DNA of 64,000 nucleotides from positions 48,379,001 through 48,443,000 of the forward strand of contig NC_091260.1 of the NCBI RefSeq assembly GCF_042477335.2. Direction: 5' to 3'. The translations under genes were made by a program, and so were the position numbers. Below, one piece after another: positions 1 to 10,419 of the stretch. The notes below the pieces were generated by a model that saw only the letters and a list, made by a program, of their open reading frames with translations, was not told the DNA's origin and did not search any database. Numbering within the stretch: position 1 is the first letter of the stretch; every line of letters begins with the position of its first letter. Source of the DNA: Ovis canadensis. Taxonomy: Eukaryota; Chordata; Mammalia; Artiodactyla; Bovidae.

Positions 1-210
1 AAGTTGTACTTATGTACAAACTTATTTGATGCTCAGTTCAACCTCTGTCTCCCTCATTTTCCACCCTGTCCTTAATACATAAATATCTTTAAGATTCTCA
101 TTTAAAAAACAAAAACACAGAAAGGATGCCCTCACCTCTACATACTCTTCTCATCTACACTTGCTATCTCAGTTTTTGAGATAGCAAAATTTTGAATTCC
201 CCAACTGGAT

Positions 211-590
211 TTGTTTCCTAGGGCTACCATCACAAAGCACCACAAGTTGGATGGTTTAAGCAGCAGACATTTATTTTCTCACAGTTCTGGAGGCTGAAAG
301 TCTAAGATCAAGATGTCAACAGGGTTGGTTTCCCCGGAGGTCCCTCTCCTTGACAGTAGGGGGCTATCTTCTGTATCTCCACATGGTCTTCCCTCTATGC
401 TGGATTGATTCTAATCTCCCCTTCTTATAAGGTCACCGGTCATACTGGGTTACAGCCCATCCTCATGATCTCATTTTAACTTAATAACCTTTTTGAAGAT
501 TCTGTCTCAAAATGCCATCACATTTTGGGGTAATTGAAATCAGGAATTTTAGCACGTGGATTTTGGGGGATCACAGTTCAGCCCATAACA
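211..590 (-). mobile_element. MaLR-type LTR (MLT1/MST-like), reversed
   Basis: Begins TTGTTTCCTAGGGCTACC and ends GGATCACAGTTCAGCCCATAA, with the ACATTTATTTTCTCACAGTT block between. Read on the - strand this is a MaLR LTR of the MLT1/MST group. It is an old endogenous-retrovirus-like solo LTR with no coding sequence, heavily diverged. It lies in the C9 intron upstream of exon 6. The 591-840 interval after it shows nothing recognisable. Confidence 0.7.
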
Positions 591-840
591 CCAAACTTCT
601 GTTATCTTGTTACCAAAACTGTTTTCACCGAAGTTCATCTTAAACTTCATTGAGTTCCCTTTACTTGAAATAGCCCTTAAATATTGCTGCTACCAGAGTT
701 GCTTTCTTATTTTACAGTCTCTCTCTACATTGGGTGATTTCATTCCGTCCTGTGGCTTTAGATTTCCCCTCCATCCTGATGGCTTACAAATATTGTATTG
801 ACAGCCCAGGTCTCCCTCTGAACTAGGTTTCTGTGTAACT

Positions 841-1340
841 CAGTTCAGTCGCTCAGTCGTGTCCAACTCTTTGTGACCACATGGACTACACCATGCCAGG
901 CTTCCCTGTCTATCACCAACTCCCGGAGCTCACTCAAACTCATGTCCATTGAGTCGGTGATGCCATCCAACCATCTCATCCTCTGTCATCCCCTTTTCCT
1001 CCTGCCTTCAATCTTTCCCAACATCAGGGTCTTTTCCAAGGAGTTAGTTCTCCACACCAGGTGGCCAAAGTGTTGGAGTTTCAACTTCACCATCAGTCCT
1101 TCCAATGAATATTCAGGACTGATTTCCTTTAGGATGGACTGGTTTGATCTCCTTGCAGTCCAAGGGACTCTCAAATGTCTTCTCCAACACCACAGTTCAA
1201 AAGCATCAACTCTTTAGCACTCAGCTCTCTTTATGGTCCAACTCTCACACCCATACATGACTACTGGAAAAACCATAGCCTTGACTATACCTTTGTTGGC
1301 AAAGTAACGTCTGCTTTATAATATGCTGTCTAGGTTGGTC
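841..1340 (-). mobile_element. BovB LINE 3' end, antisense
   Basis: Starts with CAGTTCAGTCGCTCAGTCG, the reversed BovB 3' terminus, and extends to TGCTGTCTAGGTTGGTC. It is a 5'-truncated 0.5-kb copy carrying the end of the BovB ORF in antisense. The open frames across it on both strands are by-products of this element. Confidence 0.9.
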
Positions 1341-1345
1341 TGTGT

Positions 1346-1525
1346 TATTGCTCAGCTGGTAAAGAATCTGCCTGCAATGTGGGAGACCTGGGTTCAATCC
1401 CTGGGTTGAGAAGACCCCCTGGAAAAGGTAAAGGCTATCCACGCCAGTATTCTGGCCTGGAGAATTCCATGGACATGGGGTCGCAAAGAGTCAGACAGGA
1501 CTGAGCGGCTTTGACTTTCACTTTC
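1346..1525 (+). mobile_element. Bov-tA SINE with 14-bp target duplication
   Basis: A tRNA-derived head (AGCTGGTAAAGAATCTGCC, then GGTTCAATCCC box B) is followed by a Bov-A body ending CACTTTC. It is flanked by perfect 14-bp direct repeats AGGTTGGTCTGTGT at 1332-1345 and 1526-1539. The left repeat starts inside the preceding BovB, so this SINE landed on the BovB truncation boundary and is younger. Confidence 0.92.
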
Positions 1526-1539
1526 AGGTTGGTCTGTGT

Positions 1540-2253
1540 AGCTAGTTGACTGCAAACATTACAGAGCTCACATATCCAAGCCTTATATCCCATCTTATTC
1601 CCAATCCTCTGTTTCTTGCTTTTGAATTCTCTACTTGGCAAGTGAAACAATATCTTCCTAATCATTAAACTCAAAAGTGTGGAAATCTTCCTAAAGACCT
1701 CTACAGGTGCATCTCCCTCAAAGCCCACAACATGCAATCAGTCTGCAGGTTCCATTATTTTGTAAAGTTCTTATCTCTGTTTCTTCTTCCCCATTCCCAC
1801 TGCCACGCCCACTGCCTTGGGCTCTCATCATTTCCATCTGGGCTACTATTAGTCCTCCTATCAGTCTGAGACCTCTAGTTTTGCTCAGTTTCAATTCATT
1901 CCACTCACTTCAGTATGAAGATGTATGATAAATCTGACCTTATCCCTCTGTTGCTTAAATTTGGTGTTGTCTGCCTATAGCCTTCCAGATAACGATCAAT
2001 TTCCTTGGCAGGGAGGAAAAGGTCATTCTTCATCTGGCTTTTAACGGCCACACCACCCTCAGCTTCCTCCTCTGAATCTTTTATTTTGGTTAGATGCTTC
2101 TTCTGCAAATTATCCAATAGCCTTTGCTTTTTCTCTCTGTTCAGGTGTTGATTTTGCTGTATCCCATCTACCTTTAGTTGAGTTTCTAGTCATTTTATTT
2201 ACCATGGACTCCTGAGAAACTAACACCACATATCAGGCTAAATAAATAATTGT
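1540..2253. other. C9 intron, nothing recognised
   Basis: Single-copy-looking sequence. Short frames on both strands show no domain, and I see no repeat family I can name. Confidence 0.5.
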
Positions 2254-2398
2254 GTGTTCAGTCATTCAGTCATGTTTGACTCTTTGCAACCCCATGGATT
2301 ATAGCCCACCGGGCTCCTCTGAACATGAGACTTTCCAGATAAGAATAATATTTTCCAGATAAGAATAGTGTAGTGGGTTGCAGTTCCTCCTCCAGGGA
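2254..2398 (-). mobile_element. Bov-A/Bov-tA SINE fragment with internal duplication
   Basis: Antisense Bov-A body (GTTCAGTCATTCAGTCATG, then CCACCGGGCTCCTCTG). The segment TTTCCAGATAAGAATA occurs twice, at 2332-2347 and 2352-2367, giving a 20-bp tandem duplication inside the SINE. It continues to CCTCCTCCAGGG. Confidence 0.75.
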
Positions 2399-3062
2399 AA
2401 TAAATGATTACTGGATTAGTAAATAAATGCATGCAGAATACTGATACTCTTGCTTTAGAAAGCAAATGCTTTTTTTAAAGGAGGGAATAACCCATATTCA
2501 AGTGAACATATAATTGGAATTGCCATTAAAGTTGACAGGTAGTGAAAAAAGGCTTAATAAACATTTCAACTACTCTCTCCATAGGCAGTTTGAACCCATT
2601 TAGAAAACTTTGCAGTGAACAAATAAAATTTATTATATATTTACATGCTAGTTTATTTGTTATGTATTGATATTCTTGGGAAACAAGTAAGACTATGCCT
2701 ATAGAAGCTGCAATCTTGAAAGAAACTATAGTCTACAATGAACTTATTATGGATTCAAATTTGGAGTCATAGGTAGGAGTCAAATTATGAAGATACTCAT
2801 ATGCCATACTAAGTAACTTGGGCATAATCCTGAGGATGTTAAAGGAGCCACTAAGGAGCATAGCACGGTCTTTGTGTTTTGTGGAGATGAATTTTGAGGA
2901 GACAACAACAGAGATAATAACTGAAGAAGGCTATTTTACGGTCCAAGGAGATGATGAAAAACTGAACTGCATCTGTAATACTAGAGGCAGAGAAGGAGAT
3001 ATGAGATGCAGCTCAGTGTTAAGAGCTAACAGTTCAGTAATGAATTGGAGACAGTAGAGCAT
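2399..3062. other. C9 intron; probable ancient interspersed repeat from about 2700
   Basis: 2399-2700 shows nothing. From about 2780 to 2880 the text (ATGCCATACTAAGTAACTTG, then GGAGCCACTAAGGAGCATAG) resembles an old mammalian repeat also present at 3800-3960, 6890-7480, 11180-12640 and 15755-16325. I suspect an L2-like element but cannot name the family with certainty. Confidence 0.35.
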
Positions 3063-3098
3063 AAGGTCAAGTGCTCAGTTAAGGTCAAGTGCTCAGTT
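3063..3098. repeat. Perfect 18-bp tandem duplication
   Basis: AAGGTCAAGTGCTCAGTT occurs twice in a row (3063-3080 and 3081-3098) without mismatch, just before the MIR copy. Exact identity suggests a recent local duplication. Confidence 0.95.
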
Positions 3099-3600
3099 CT
3101 GAATAAGACTTCTTGGGTTTGAATTCTGATAAATTCCTTCACTTACCATCCACATGACTCCAGGCAAATTAACTATCTTTCCTGAATCTCAGTTTCTTAT
3201 CATAAAGTGGGATAATAATAATACATACTTCATAGGAATTTGGAAAAGGTTAAATGTGTTAATCGGAGAAGGCAATGGCACCCCACTCCAGTACTCTTGC
3301 CTGGAAAGTCCCATGGACAGAGGAGCCTGGTAGGCTGCAGTCCATGGGGTCTCTAGGAGTCGGACACAACTGAGCGACTTCCCTTTCACTTTCCACTTTC
3401 ATGCATTGGAGAAGGAAATGGCAACCCACTCCAGTGTTCTTGCCTGGAGAATCCCAGGGACAGAGGAGCCTGGTGGGCTGCCGTCTATGGGGTTGCACAG
3501 AGTTGGACACAACTGACATGACGTAGCAGTACCAGTAGCAAATGTGTTAACATGTGCAGAGTATTTAGAATAGGTCCAGCATAAAGTAAACTCACCATAG
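3099..3600 (+). mobile_element. MIR SINE, split by a Bov-A2
   Basis: Typical MIR features: TTCTTGGGTTTGAATTCTG, CTCAGTTTCTTATCATAAAG and TGGGATAATAATAATAC. It is interrupted by the Bov-A2 at 3263-3539 and resumes with AGAGTATTTAGAATAGGTCC. Confidence 0.7.
3263..3539 (+). mobile_element. Bov-A2 dimeric SINE with 11-bp target duplication
   Basis: Two Bov-A monomers in tandem (GAGAAGGCAATGGCACCCC, then GGAGAAGGAAATGGCAACCC), ending in a CAGTA/CAG-rich tail. It is flanked by perfect AAATGTGTTAA repeats at 3252-3262 and 3540-3550. Inserted into an older MIR. Confidence 0.93.
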
Positions 3601-3979
3601 ATGAAAAATATGCAGACAGAAAGTCAAAGGAGACCTCCAGTGGATTGTAGGCCATCAGAGAAGACCTGAGATATGTGTGTGTGTGTGTGTGTTAGAAGGG
3701 GAGATGGGGAATCTTCCCAAAGAAGAGTTAATTCCAAGAAGATAATGATTGACTTCTGGGTAGAGTTATCTTTCCCAAAATAGATTATATAAAATATATT
3801 AATGTGAGGGTGGAGTCTGAACTGGAGATAGAAATTTAGGTACCATCAGCATATACCAGAGCATCACTGAAGTCTTGAGAGTGCTTAAGGCCAATCCAGG
3901 AGGTGTATAATGAGAGAGGAAAGAACAGAGTAAATGGAATCCTAGAACATGCCAATATTGAAGATATAGGCAGAGAAGA
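3601..3979. other. C9 intron with (GT)n and ancient repeat remnants
   Basis: A GT microsatellite lies at about 3674-3692. 3800-3960 resembles the ancient family noted at 2780 (ACCATCAGCATATACCAGAG). No gene. Confidence 0.45.
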
Positions 3980-6008
3980 CCTTATGACTGTACAGTGGAA
4001 ATGAGAAATAGATTTAAGGGACTATTTCTGATAGACAGAGTGCCTGATGAACTATGGACGAAGGTTCGTGACATTGTACAGAAGACAGGAATCAAGACAA
4101 TCCCCAAGAAAAAGAAATCCAAAATGGCTGTCTGGGGAGGCCTTACAAATAGCTGTGAAAAAAGGGAAGTGAAAAGCAAAGGAGAAAAGGAAAGATATAC
4201 CCATTTGAATGCAGAGTTCCAAAGAATAGCAAGGAAAGATAAGAAAGCCTTCCTCAGCGATCAATGCAAAGAAATAGAGGCAAACAATAGAATGGGAAAG
4301 ACTAGAGATCTCTTCCAGAAAATTAGAGATACCAAGGGAACATTTCATGCAAAAATGGGCTCAATAAAGGACAGAAAAAGGTAGTGACCTAACAGAAGCA
4401 GAAGATATTAAGAAGAGGTGGCAAGAATACACAGAAGAACTGTACAAAAAAGATCTTCACGACCCAGATCATCAGAATGGTGTGATCACTCACCTAGAGC
4501 CAGACATCCTGGAATGTGAAGTCAAGTGGGCCTTAGAAAGCATCACTATGAACAAAGCTAAATGGAGGTGATGGAATTCCAGTTGAGGTATTTCAAATCC
4601 TGAAAGATGATGCTGTGAAAGTGCTGCATTCAATATGCCAGCAAATTTGGAAAATGCAGCAGTGGCCACAGGACTGGAAAAGGTCAGTTTTCATTCCAAT
4701 CCCAAAGAAAGGCAATGCCAAAGAATGCTCAAACTACCGCACAATTGCACTCATCTCACACACTAGTAAAGTAATGCTCAAAATTCTCCAAGCCAGGCTT
4801 CAGCAGTATGTGAACCGTGAACTTCCAGATGTTCAAGCTGGTTTTAGAAAAGGCAGAGGAACCAGAGATCAAATTGCCAACATCTGCTGGATCATCAAAA
4901 AAGCAGGAAAGTTCTAGAAAAACATCTATTTCTGCTTTATTGACTATGCCAAAGCCTTTGACTGTGTGGATCACAAGAAACTGTGGAAAATTCTGAAAGA
5001 GATGGGATTACCAGACCACTTGACCTGCCTCTTAAGAAACCTGTATGCAGGTCAGGAAGCAACAGTTAGAACTGGACATGGAACAACAGACTGGTTCCAA
5101 ATGGGGAAAGGAATATGTACAGGCTGTATATTGTCACCCTGCTTATTTAACTTCTATGCAGAGTACATCATGAGAAACGCTGGGCTGGAAGAAGCACAAG
5201 CTGGAATCAAGAATTTGGGAGAGATATCAATAACCTCAGATATGCAGATGATACCACCCTCATGGCAGAAAGTGAAGAACTAAAGAGCCTCTTGATGAAA
5301 GTGAAAGAGGAGAGTGAAAAAGTTGGCCTAAAGCTCAACATTCATAAAACTAAGATCATGGCATCCGGTCCCATCACTTCATGGGAAATAGATGTGGAAA
5401 CAGTGTCAAACTTTATTTTTCTGGTCTCCAAAATCACTGCAGATGGTGATTGCAGCATGAAATTAAAAGACGCTTACTCCTTGGAAGGAAAATTATGACC
5501 AATCGAGACAGCATATTCAAAGGCAGAGACATTACTTTGCCAAAAAAGGTCCATCTAGTCAAGGCTATGGTTTTACCAGTGCTCATGTATGGATGTGAGA
5601 GTTGGACTATAAAGAAAGCTGAGCACTGAAGAATTGATGCTTTTGAACTGTGGTACTGGAGAAAACTCTTAAGTCTCTTGGACTGCAAGGAGATCCAACC
5701 AGTCCATTCTAGAGGAGATCAGTCCTGGGATTTCTTTGGAAGGAATGATGTTAAAGCTGAAACTCCCGTCCTTTGGCCACCTTATGCGAAGAGTTGACTC
5801 ATTGCTGAAGACTCTGATGCTGGGAGGGATTGGAGGCAAGAGGAGAAGGGGACGACAGAGGATGAGATGGCTGGATGGCATCACGGACTCGATGGACGTG
5901 AGTCTGAGTGAACTCTGGGAGTTGGTGATGGACAGGGAGGCCTGGCGTGCTGCGATTCATGGGGTCGCAAAGAGTCGGACACGACTGAGCGACTGAATTA
6001 AACTGAAT
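3980..6008 (+). mobile_element. BovB LINE, 2.0 kb, 5'-truncated
   Basis: Runs from within the ORF, downstream of the endonuclease domain, through the reverse transcriptase to the 3' tail (GCGACTGAATTAAACTGAA). Broken frames show BovB RT blocks: FIPIPKKGNAKECSNYRTIA at about 4690, QAGFRKGRGTRDQIAN at about 4835, and SPCLFNFYAEYIM at about 5136. The catalytic YADD region is lost to a frameshift near 5215-5235, and stop codons (for example near 4383 and 4916) show the copy is dead. No intact protein is encoded. Confidence 0.95.
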
Positions 6009-6649
6009 CTAGCTCTTGTCTCTAGGCTTTCTGGAGTGTGACCCAACCCTCACACTTTCAGGCTTTACTCACTACTACCATCCTAGCATAGTGAAACAGG
6101 ACCATTCAACATTCTAATTGACACCCTGACTAATATTCCTTTATACCATCGAGCAGTCCTTCACTGCTAAGTTGATCCTTGCCCAGGGCCAGTTCCTTTC
6201 CAGCCAATTCAGATGTAAGCACAAAAGCCTACAAATTACGCCACTCTAATCCTACAACCAATTAGAAGACAATGAACTAGGAAGACCTTAGCCTTCTAGA
6301 AGAGTTAGGGAGAGATAGTTTTCTGGTGCCATTTTGTTCAGCTTTGGCACTTCTCAGCATGGAAAACTGAGTGGGATTGTCTTCAACTGCTTCTACTAGC
6401 TTCAGATTTCAAGGCAATAAAAATTTATTCATTTCTCTCTCTTTTTGTTAATTTAAATATAGTTGATTAACAATGCTGTGTTAGTTTCTGATATACAGTA
6501 AAGTGATTCAGTTTAATATTACATATAATATTATTGCATAATATATATATGTATTAATTTTTCATGGCCAAATGTTCAAGAAAACCTTTTCCATGAACCT
6601 TTTCTTCATTTACCACAGAGAATTTGTCAAGCCCTCTTTGGCAGTGTAA
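6009..6649. other. C9 intron; L1 3'-end fragment at about 6440-6550
   Basis: 6009-6430 has nothing recognisable. 6440-6550 (TTTAAATATAGTTGATTAAC, then CAGTAAAGTGATTCAG) matches the antisense 3' UTR of ruminant L1 copies seen elsewhere in the window, ending in an AT dinucleotide run. Confidence 0.5.
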
Positions 6650-6880
6650 CATAAAAATGAACAATTCTGCCCTGGAATCAGACTTCTTGGGTTTCATTGC
6701 TGACTGGGTCACTCCCTAGCTGTGTGATCTTGGACGCATTTTTTTAACCTTTATCTTCTTATCAGTAAAATGGGGATAATTCAAGAAATTAAAAGATAGG
6801 AAATTAAACATTTATGTAAAATACTTTTAGCAACTATTGACACAGAGTAAGCACTCAAGACATATGTTATGTTAGCTATA
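6650..6880 (+). mobile_element. MIR SINE
   Basis: Contains CTAGCTGTGTGATCTTGGAC and TATCAGTAAAATGGGGATAA, the conserved MIR core, and a degraded 3' part with GTAAGCACTCAAG. Confidence 0.7.
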
Positions 6881-7546
6881 TTGGAGCTGCATATTAAATT
6901 TAGTAAATTTTTTATTGTCATCCACTTTTCACCAGGCAGTTTACTAAATGGTGAAACTATAGTGGCATGTGGGTAAGATGGGTATAGTCCTTGACTTCTA
7001 GGAGTTTACCACCTGAAGGTCTATTAAATAAGCAATTATAAAAGGGAAGAGTTTTTCATTTTGTAAGAAGAACCATGAGAGCTTATAGGAAACAGACCTG
7101 TTAGTCGGTGGGATGAGGAAACATCTCCCTAAAGAAGTGATGTTTAAGCTCAGACTTGAAATAGTAGTGGGGATTCACCAAACCAAGGGATATATAGTAC
7201 GTATGTGTGTATGAGTGCATATAATGTTTGTGTAATGAGAAGGTGGAGGAGGCAGGGGAAGTATAGAAGTTTCCAGAAAGTAAACACAACATAAAAAAGC
7301 CCTGTGGTGGGAGGAAACATAGACAGTGGAAAGGGACAGGAGATCAGCGGGCTGGAGTATAGACAGGGAGAGACTAACTTGGAACAAATCTAGTTTAGAC
7401 TTTATGTCAAAGGCAGGGAAGACAAAGATTTTAAGCAGGGAAGTGACATGATTAGGTTACTCTTCCCCTTTGCATTGAGCACTTTCCTTTAAAGAAAATC
7501 ATATACATTTCAATCTTTCCCATTAGATGATAACTTTGAGTTTCTT
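6881..7546. other. C9 intron; ancient repeat remnant, probably L2-like
   Basis: Blocks such as TAGGAGTTTACCACCTGAAG, AAGAAGTGATGTTTAAGCTC and GCAGGGAAGTGACATGATTA belong to the same ancient dispersed family as 11180-12640. No gene. Confidence 0.4.
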
Positions 7547-7884
7547 GTCTTAGTCTTCTTGGGTTGCTGTAATGAAATACCAGGGACCAGGTAGCTTTGA
7601 AACAACAGAAATTTGCTGCTCACAGTCCTGGAAGCTGGCATCTCAGATCAAAGTGCTGGCAGGGCCAGGTGAGGGCCCTCTTCTGGGTTACAGACTTCTT
7701 GCTGTATTCTCACATGGTTTCCAGGGACTAGGGAGTTCTGTGGAGTCACTTTTATAAAAGCACTAATCTTTTCATGAAGGCTCCTTCCACAGGCCCCACC
7801 TTCTATTAATAACTCCATCCCATTGGGCATTAGGATTTTAACATGTGAATTTAAGGGGAGATATACGCATTCAGACCTTACCAT
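7547..7884 (-). mobile_element. MaLR-type LTR, reversed
   Basis: Same architecture as 211-590: GGGTTGCTGTAATGAAATAC start, ACAACAGAAATTTGCTGCTC, CCACAGGCCCCACCTTCTAT, and a GCATTCAGACCTTACCATTC end. Non-coding, diverged MLT1/MST-like LTR. Confidence 0.65.
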
Positions 7885-8071
7885 TCACCATGTATAAAAG
7901 TCACTCAGTGTATGCTACGAAGTCCCATCTGTGTCACTGACTAAAGAGATGAGTGTCTTTTCCCAGACAAGAGTTGCAGCCTGCTTCAGAGGACCTCTGG
8001 AAAGAGAGTTTAATTGTCCAGATTAACAGCTCTCCCACTGATGCCTGACAGTAATCAAGTTGGCAAAGAAA

Positions 8072-8372
8072 GTTTTGTTTTATTGAAGTATAGTCGATTT
8101 ACAGCATTATGTTAATTTCTGGTGAACAGAAAGCTGATTCAAATATATATATATATTCTTTTTAAAATTCTTTTCTATTATAGATTATAAGATATTAAAT
8201 ATAGTTTCTTGTGCTATACAGTAAGACCTTGTTGATTATCTATTTTACATATAGTAGTGTGTTATCTGTTAAACCCAAGCTCCTAATTTATCCCTCTCCC
8301 ATCCTTTCCTCTTTGGTAGCCATAAGTTTGTTTTTTATGTCTGTTTTGTGAGTCTGTTTTGTAAATAAGTTC
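8072..8372 (-). mobile_element. L1 3'-end fragment, antisense
   Basis: TTTATTGAAGTATAGTCGAT, GTGCTATACAGTAAGACCTT and GTTGATTATCTATTTTAC are the reversed 3' UTR of a ruminant/carnivore-type L1. It contains an (AT)n run near 8144. 7885-8071 shows nothing. Confidence 0.65.
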
Positions 8373-8443
8373 ATGTGTTTTAATAGAAAGTTTTAATTAA
8401 ACAGCTAACTAAACATCTAGGTTGTTTTAGCTAAATTAGTTTT

Positions 8444-8490
8444 AACTAAACAACCTGGTTGTTTTAACCAAACAACCAGATTGTTTAGTT
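8444..8490. repeat. Near-perfect 21-bp inverted repeat (hairpin)
   Basis: The left arm (8444-8464) and right arm (8470-8490) are reverse complements at 20 of 21 positions, with a 5-nt loop TTAAC. A degraded third copy of the arm (AACTAAACATCTAGGTTGTT) starts at about 8407. No mobile-element family is recognised. Confidence 0.9.
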
Positions 8491-8674
8491 CAGTCTTTTT
8501 TGTGCAAAAATGAGCGTGGTTAAAAAAATCAAAATGTCCAAACAACATAAAAGATAATGCAAGAAAAAAGCAAGCCTGCCACTACTCCAGAGATCTATCT
8601 ATTCACAGTTCCCCTTCTCAAGGGTGAACACTCTGTGGGTTGTCTATTTTTCCAGTAATTTTCTATGCAGATAG

Positions 8675-8830
8675 AAGTTTTTATTTTTATTTATTTATTT
8701 ATTTATTTTCGATTAGGCAGTGGAGTGAAAAGGTTAAGAGGCAGAACAGGGCTCAAGTCTTGAAATTTCTACTTAAATTAATTAACATGTGTAAAATGCT
8801 CAAAACAGTGCCTGGCATATAAGGCTTCTG
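8675..8830 (+). repeat. (ATTT)n run followed by MIR remnant
   Basis: 8678-8710 is an ATTT microsatellite. 8712-8820 contains AGGGCTCAAGTCTTG and CAAAACAGTGCCTGGCATAT, the 3' half of a MIR. 8491-8674 has no recognised feature. Confidence 0.6.
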
Positions 8831-8835
8831 AAGGG

Positions 8836-9345
8836 TTCAGTTCAGTTCAGTAGCTCAGACGTGTCCAACTGTTTGCGACCCCATGAATCGCAACATGCCA
8901 GGCCTCTCTGTCCATCACCAACTCCAAGAGTTCACTCAAGCTCACGTCCATTGAGTTGGTGATGCCATCCAGCCATCTCATCCTCTGTCGTCCCCTTCTC
9001 CTCCTGCCCCCAATCCCTCCCAACATCAGGGTCTTTTCCAATGAGTCAACTCTTCGCATAAGGTGGCCAAAGGACGGGAGTTTCAGCTTTAGCGTCATTC
9101 CTTCCAAAGAAATCCCAGGACTGATCTCCTTCAGAATGGACTGGTTGGATCTCCTTGCAGTTCAAGGGACTCTCAAGAGTCTTCTCCAACATCACAGTTC
9201 AAAAACATCAATTCTTCGGTACTCAGCCTTCTTCACAGTCCAACTCTCACATCCACACATGACTACTGGAAAAAACATAGCCTTGACTGGATGGACCTTA
9301 GTCGGCAAAGTAATATCTCTGCTTTTGAATATCCTATCTAGGTTA
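8836..9345 (-). mobile_element. BovB LINE 3' end, antisense
   Basis: TTCAGTTCAGTTCAGTAGCT (reversed 3' tail) through to CTTTTGAATATCCTATCTAG. 0.5 kb, 5'-truncated. The long antisense open frame over it (from 8956) is a by-product and not a gene. Confidence 0.93.
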
Positions 9346-9439
9346 GCTTTATCATTTTTTTCTCTTTTTTTACACAAATGGGAATATATTTTACATGTGA
9401 TCTGTTATGCAACTTGCTTTTTAATTATTAATATGTTAA

Positions 9440-9650
9440 CTTTTGAAAGCTTGCTATGTTCTAAGCCCTTCATATGCTTTATTTCATTGATTTCTCATAA
9501 CAACCTTTGGGCGAGGTGTGGTGAATATCCCTATTTTATAGACTAGGAACTAAACTGGGCACAGAGAGGTTATTGTGTAATGTTCTCCAGGTTATCAAAT
9601 CTGTATTTAAATACTGGCAGTCTCACTTTTGTGCCTTCACTCTTAACTTC
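9440..9650 (-). mobile_element. MIR/L2-like remnant, antisense
   Basis: TTTCATTGATTTCTCATAAC, CCTATTTTATAGACTAGGAA and CACAGAGAGGTTATT are reversed MIR-type blocks. It ends about 85 bp before C9 exon 6. Confidence 0.55.
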
Positions 9651-9735
9651 TTTGCTCTACTCTCCTTCAAATAAATTGCCTGATTTTAGTCTTTTTCTAT
9701 TTATTGTGGGTGGTTTTTTGTATATTTTCTCTTAG

Positions 9736-10011
9736 ACCAAAGTTGACAAGAATTTCAGAACTGAAAATCATGAAGAAGAGATCCAGGTACTCAGAACTAT
9801 TATTGAAGAGAAGAAATTAAATGTTAATGCAGATTTAACTATAAAATATACACCTGTTGAAGCAATTGAAAAGCATAAATGTACAGATTTAGAACATTCT
9901 GACCAAAAAAACGTCTCAAGTCCTTCCAAGTTGGCTGCTGAGGCTACGTTTCGATTTACATATTCCAAAGAGGATATTTACAGACTGTTGTCGTCATATT
10001 CGGCTAAGAAG
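9736..10011 (+). CDS. C9: C9 coding exon 6 (MACPF domain, first pore-forming part)
   Basis: 276 nt, phase 0 to 0, 92 codons. The acceptor is a pyrimidine tract ending CTTAG and the donor is AAG|GTAAGA. The translation begins [15 protein letters not shown] and ends [20 protein letters not shown]. It matches the C9 family by the FRTE block, the RFxYSK block and the SYSxKK end that joins the next exon. It is amphipathic and charged, as expected for the part of MACPF that refolds to insert in the membrane. One cysteine is present (HKC, codon 49 of the exon). The middle (about codons 42-68) resembles other mammalian C9 proteins least. The reading frame is open and no damage is seen. Confidence 0.93.
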
Positions 10012-10274
10012 GTAAGATCAAACTTTAGTATAGAAAACATAATGGAATATTTTGAAAACTAACCAAGCATCCTTTTTTAAGTTTAATTCTTTAGAAAAGA
10101 TGGTGCTCGTAAGATAAAGAAAAGTAATACTCAACAAATCTTCAAATGTGTAGGTAGCTAGAGGGTCTAGAGGAAGAAAGTTAACTGGAGAAAAATCCCT
10201 TCAATTTAGTAGTAATGTGAGTGTTTGTGGTTACAAACAGAACAAGCGTCTTAAGAATTCAGAGCATACTTTTT

Positions 10275-10394
10275 GGGACTCTCCTGGTGACACAGTGGTT
10301 AAGACTTTGTCCTTCCGCTGTAATGGGCATTGGTTCGATTCCTCGTTAGGGGTAGCAAAGATTCCACATGCCTGTGGTGCAGCCAAAAAAAGAG
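10275..10394 (+). mobile_element. CHR-type tRNA SINE with about 22-bp target duplication
   Basis: GGGACTCTCCTGGTGACACA, GTTCGATTCC box B, and an ATGCCTGTGGTGCAGCC tail with A run. The flanks AAGAATTCAGAGCATACTTT (from 10253) and AAGAATTCAGAACATTCTTT (from 10395) are a diverged target duplication. 10012-10252 shows nothing. Confidence 0.8.
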
Positions 10395-10419
10395 AAGAAT
10401 TCAGAACATTCTTTTTGAC

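Noticed and set aside
211..590. Possible endogenous provirus
   Set aside because: Only solo MaLR LTR sequence; no internal viral region follows and the second LTR at 7547 is an unrelated separate copy.
2818..3057. 79-codon + frame with acidic residues
   Set aside because: Lies over an ancient repeat remnant; no splice context and no homology recognised.
8678..8710. Direct repeats suggesting an array
   Set aside because: Simple (ATTT)n microsatellite; no spacer-repeat structure like CRISPR anywhere in the window.
8956..9546. 196-codon + strand open frame
   Set aside because: It runs antisense through a BovB 3' end and into old repeat sequence; no protein family.
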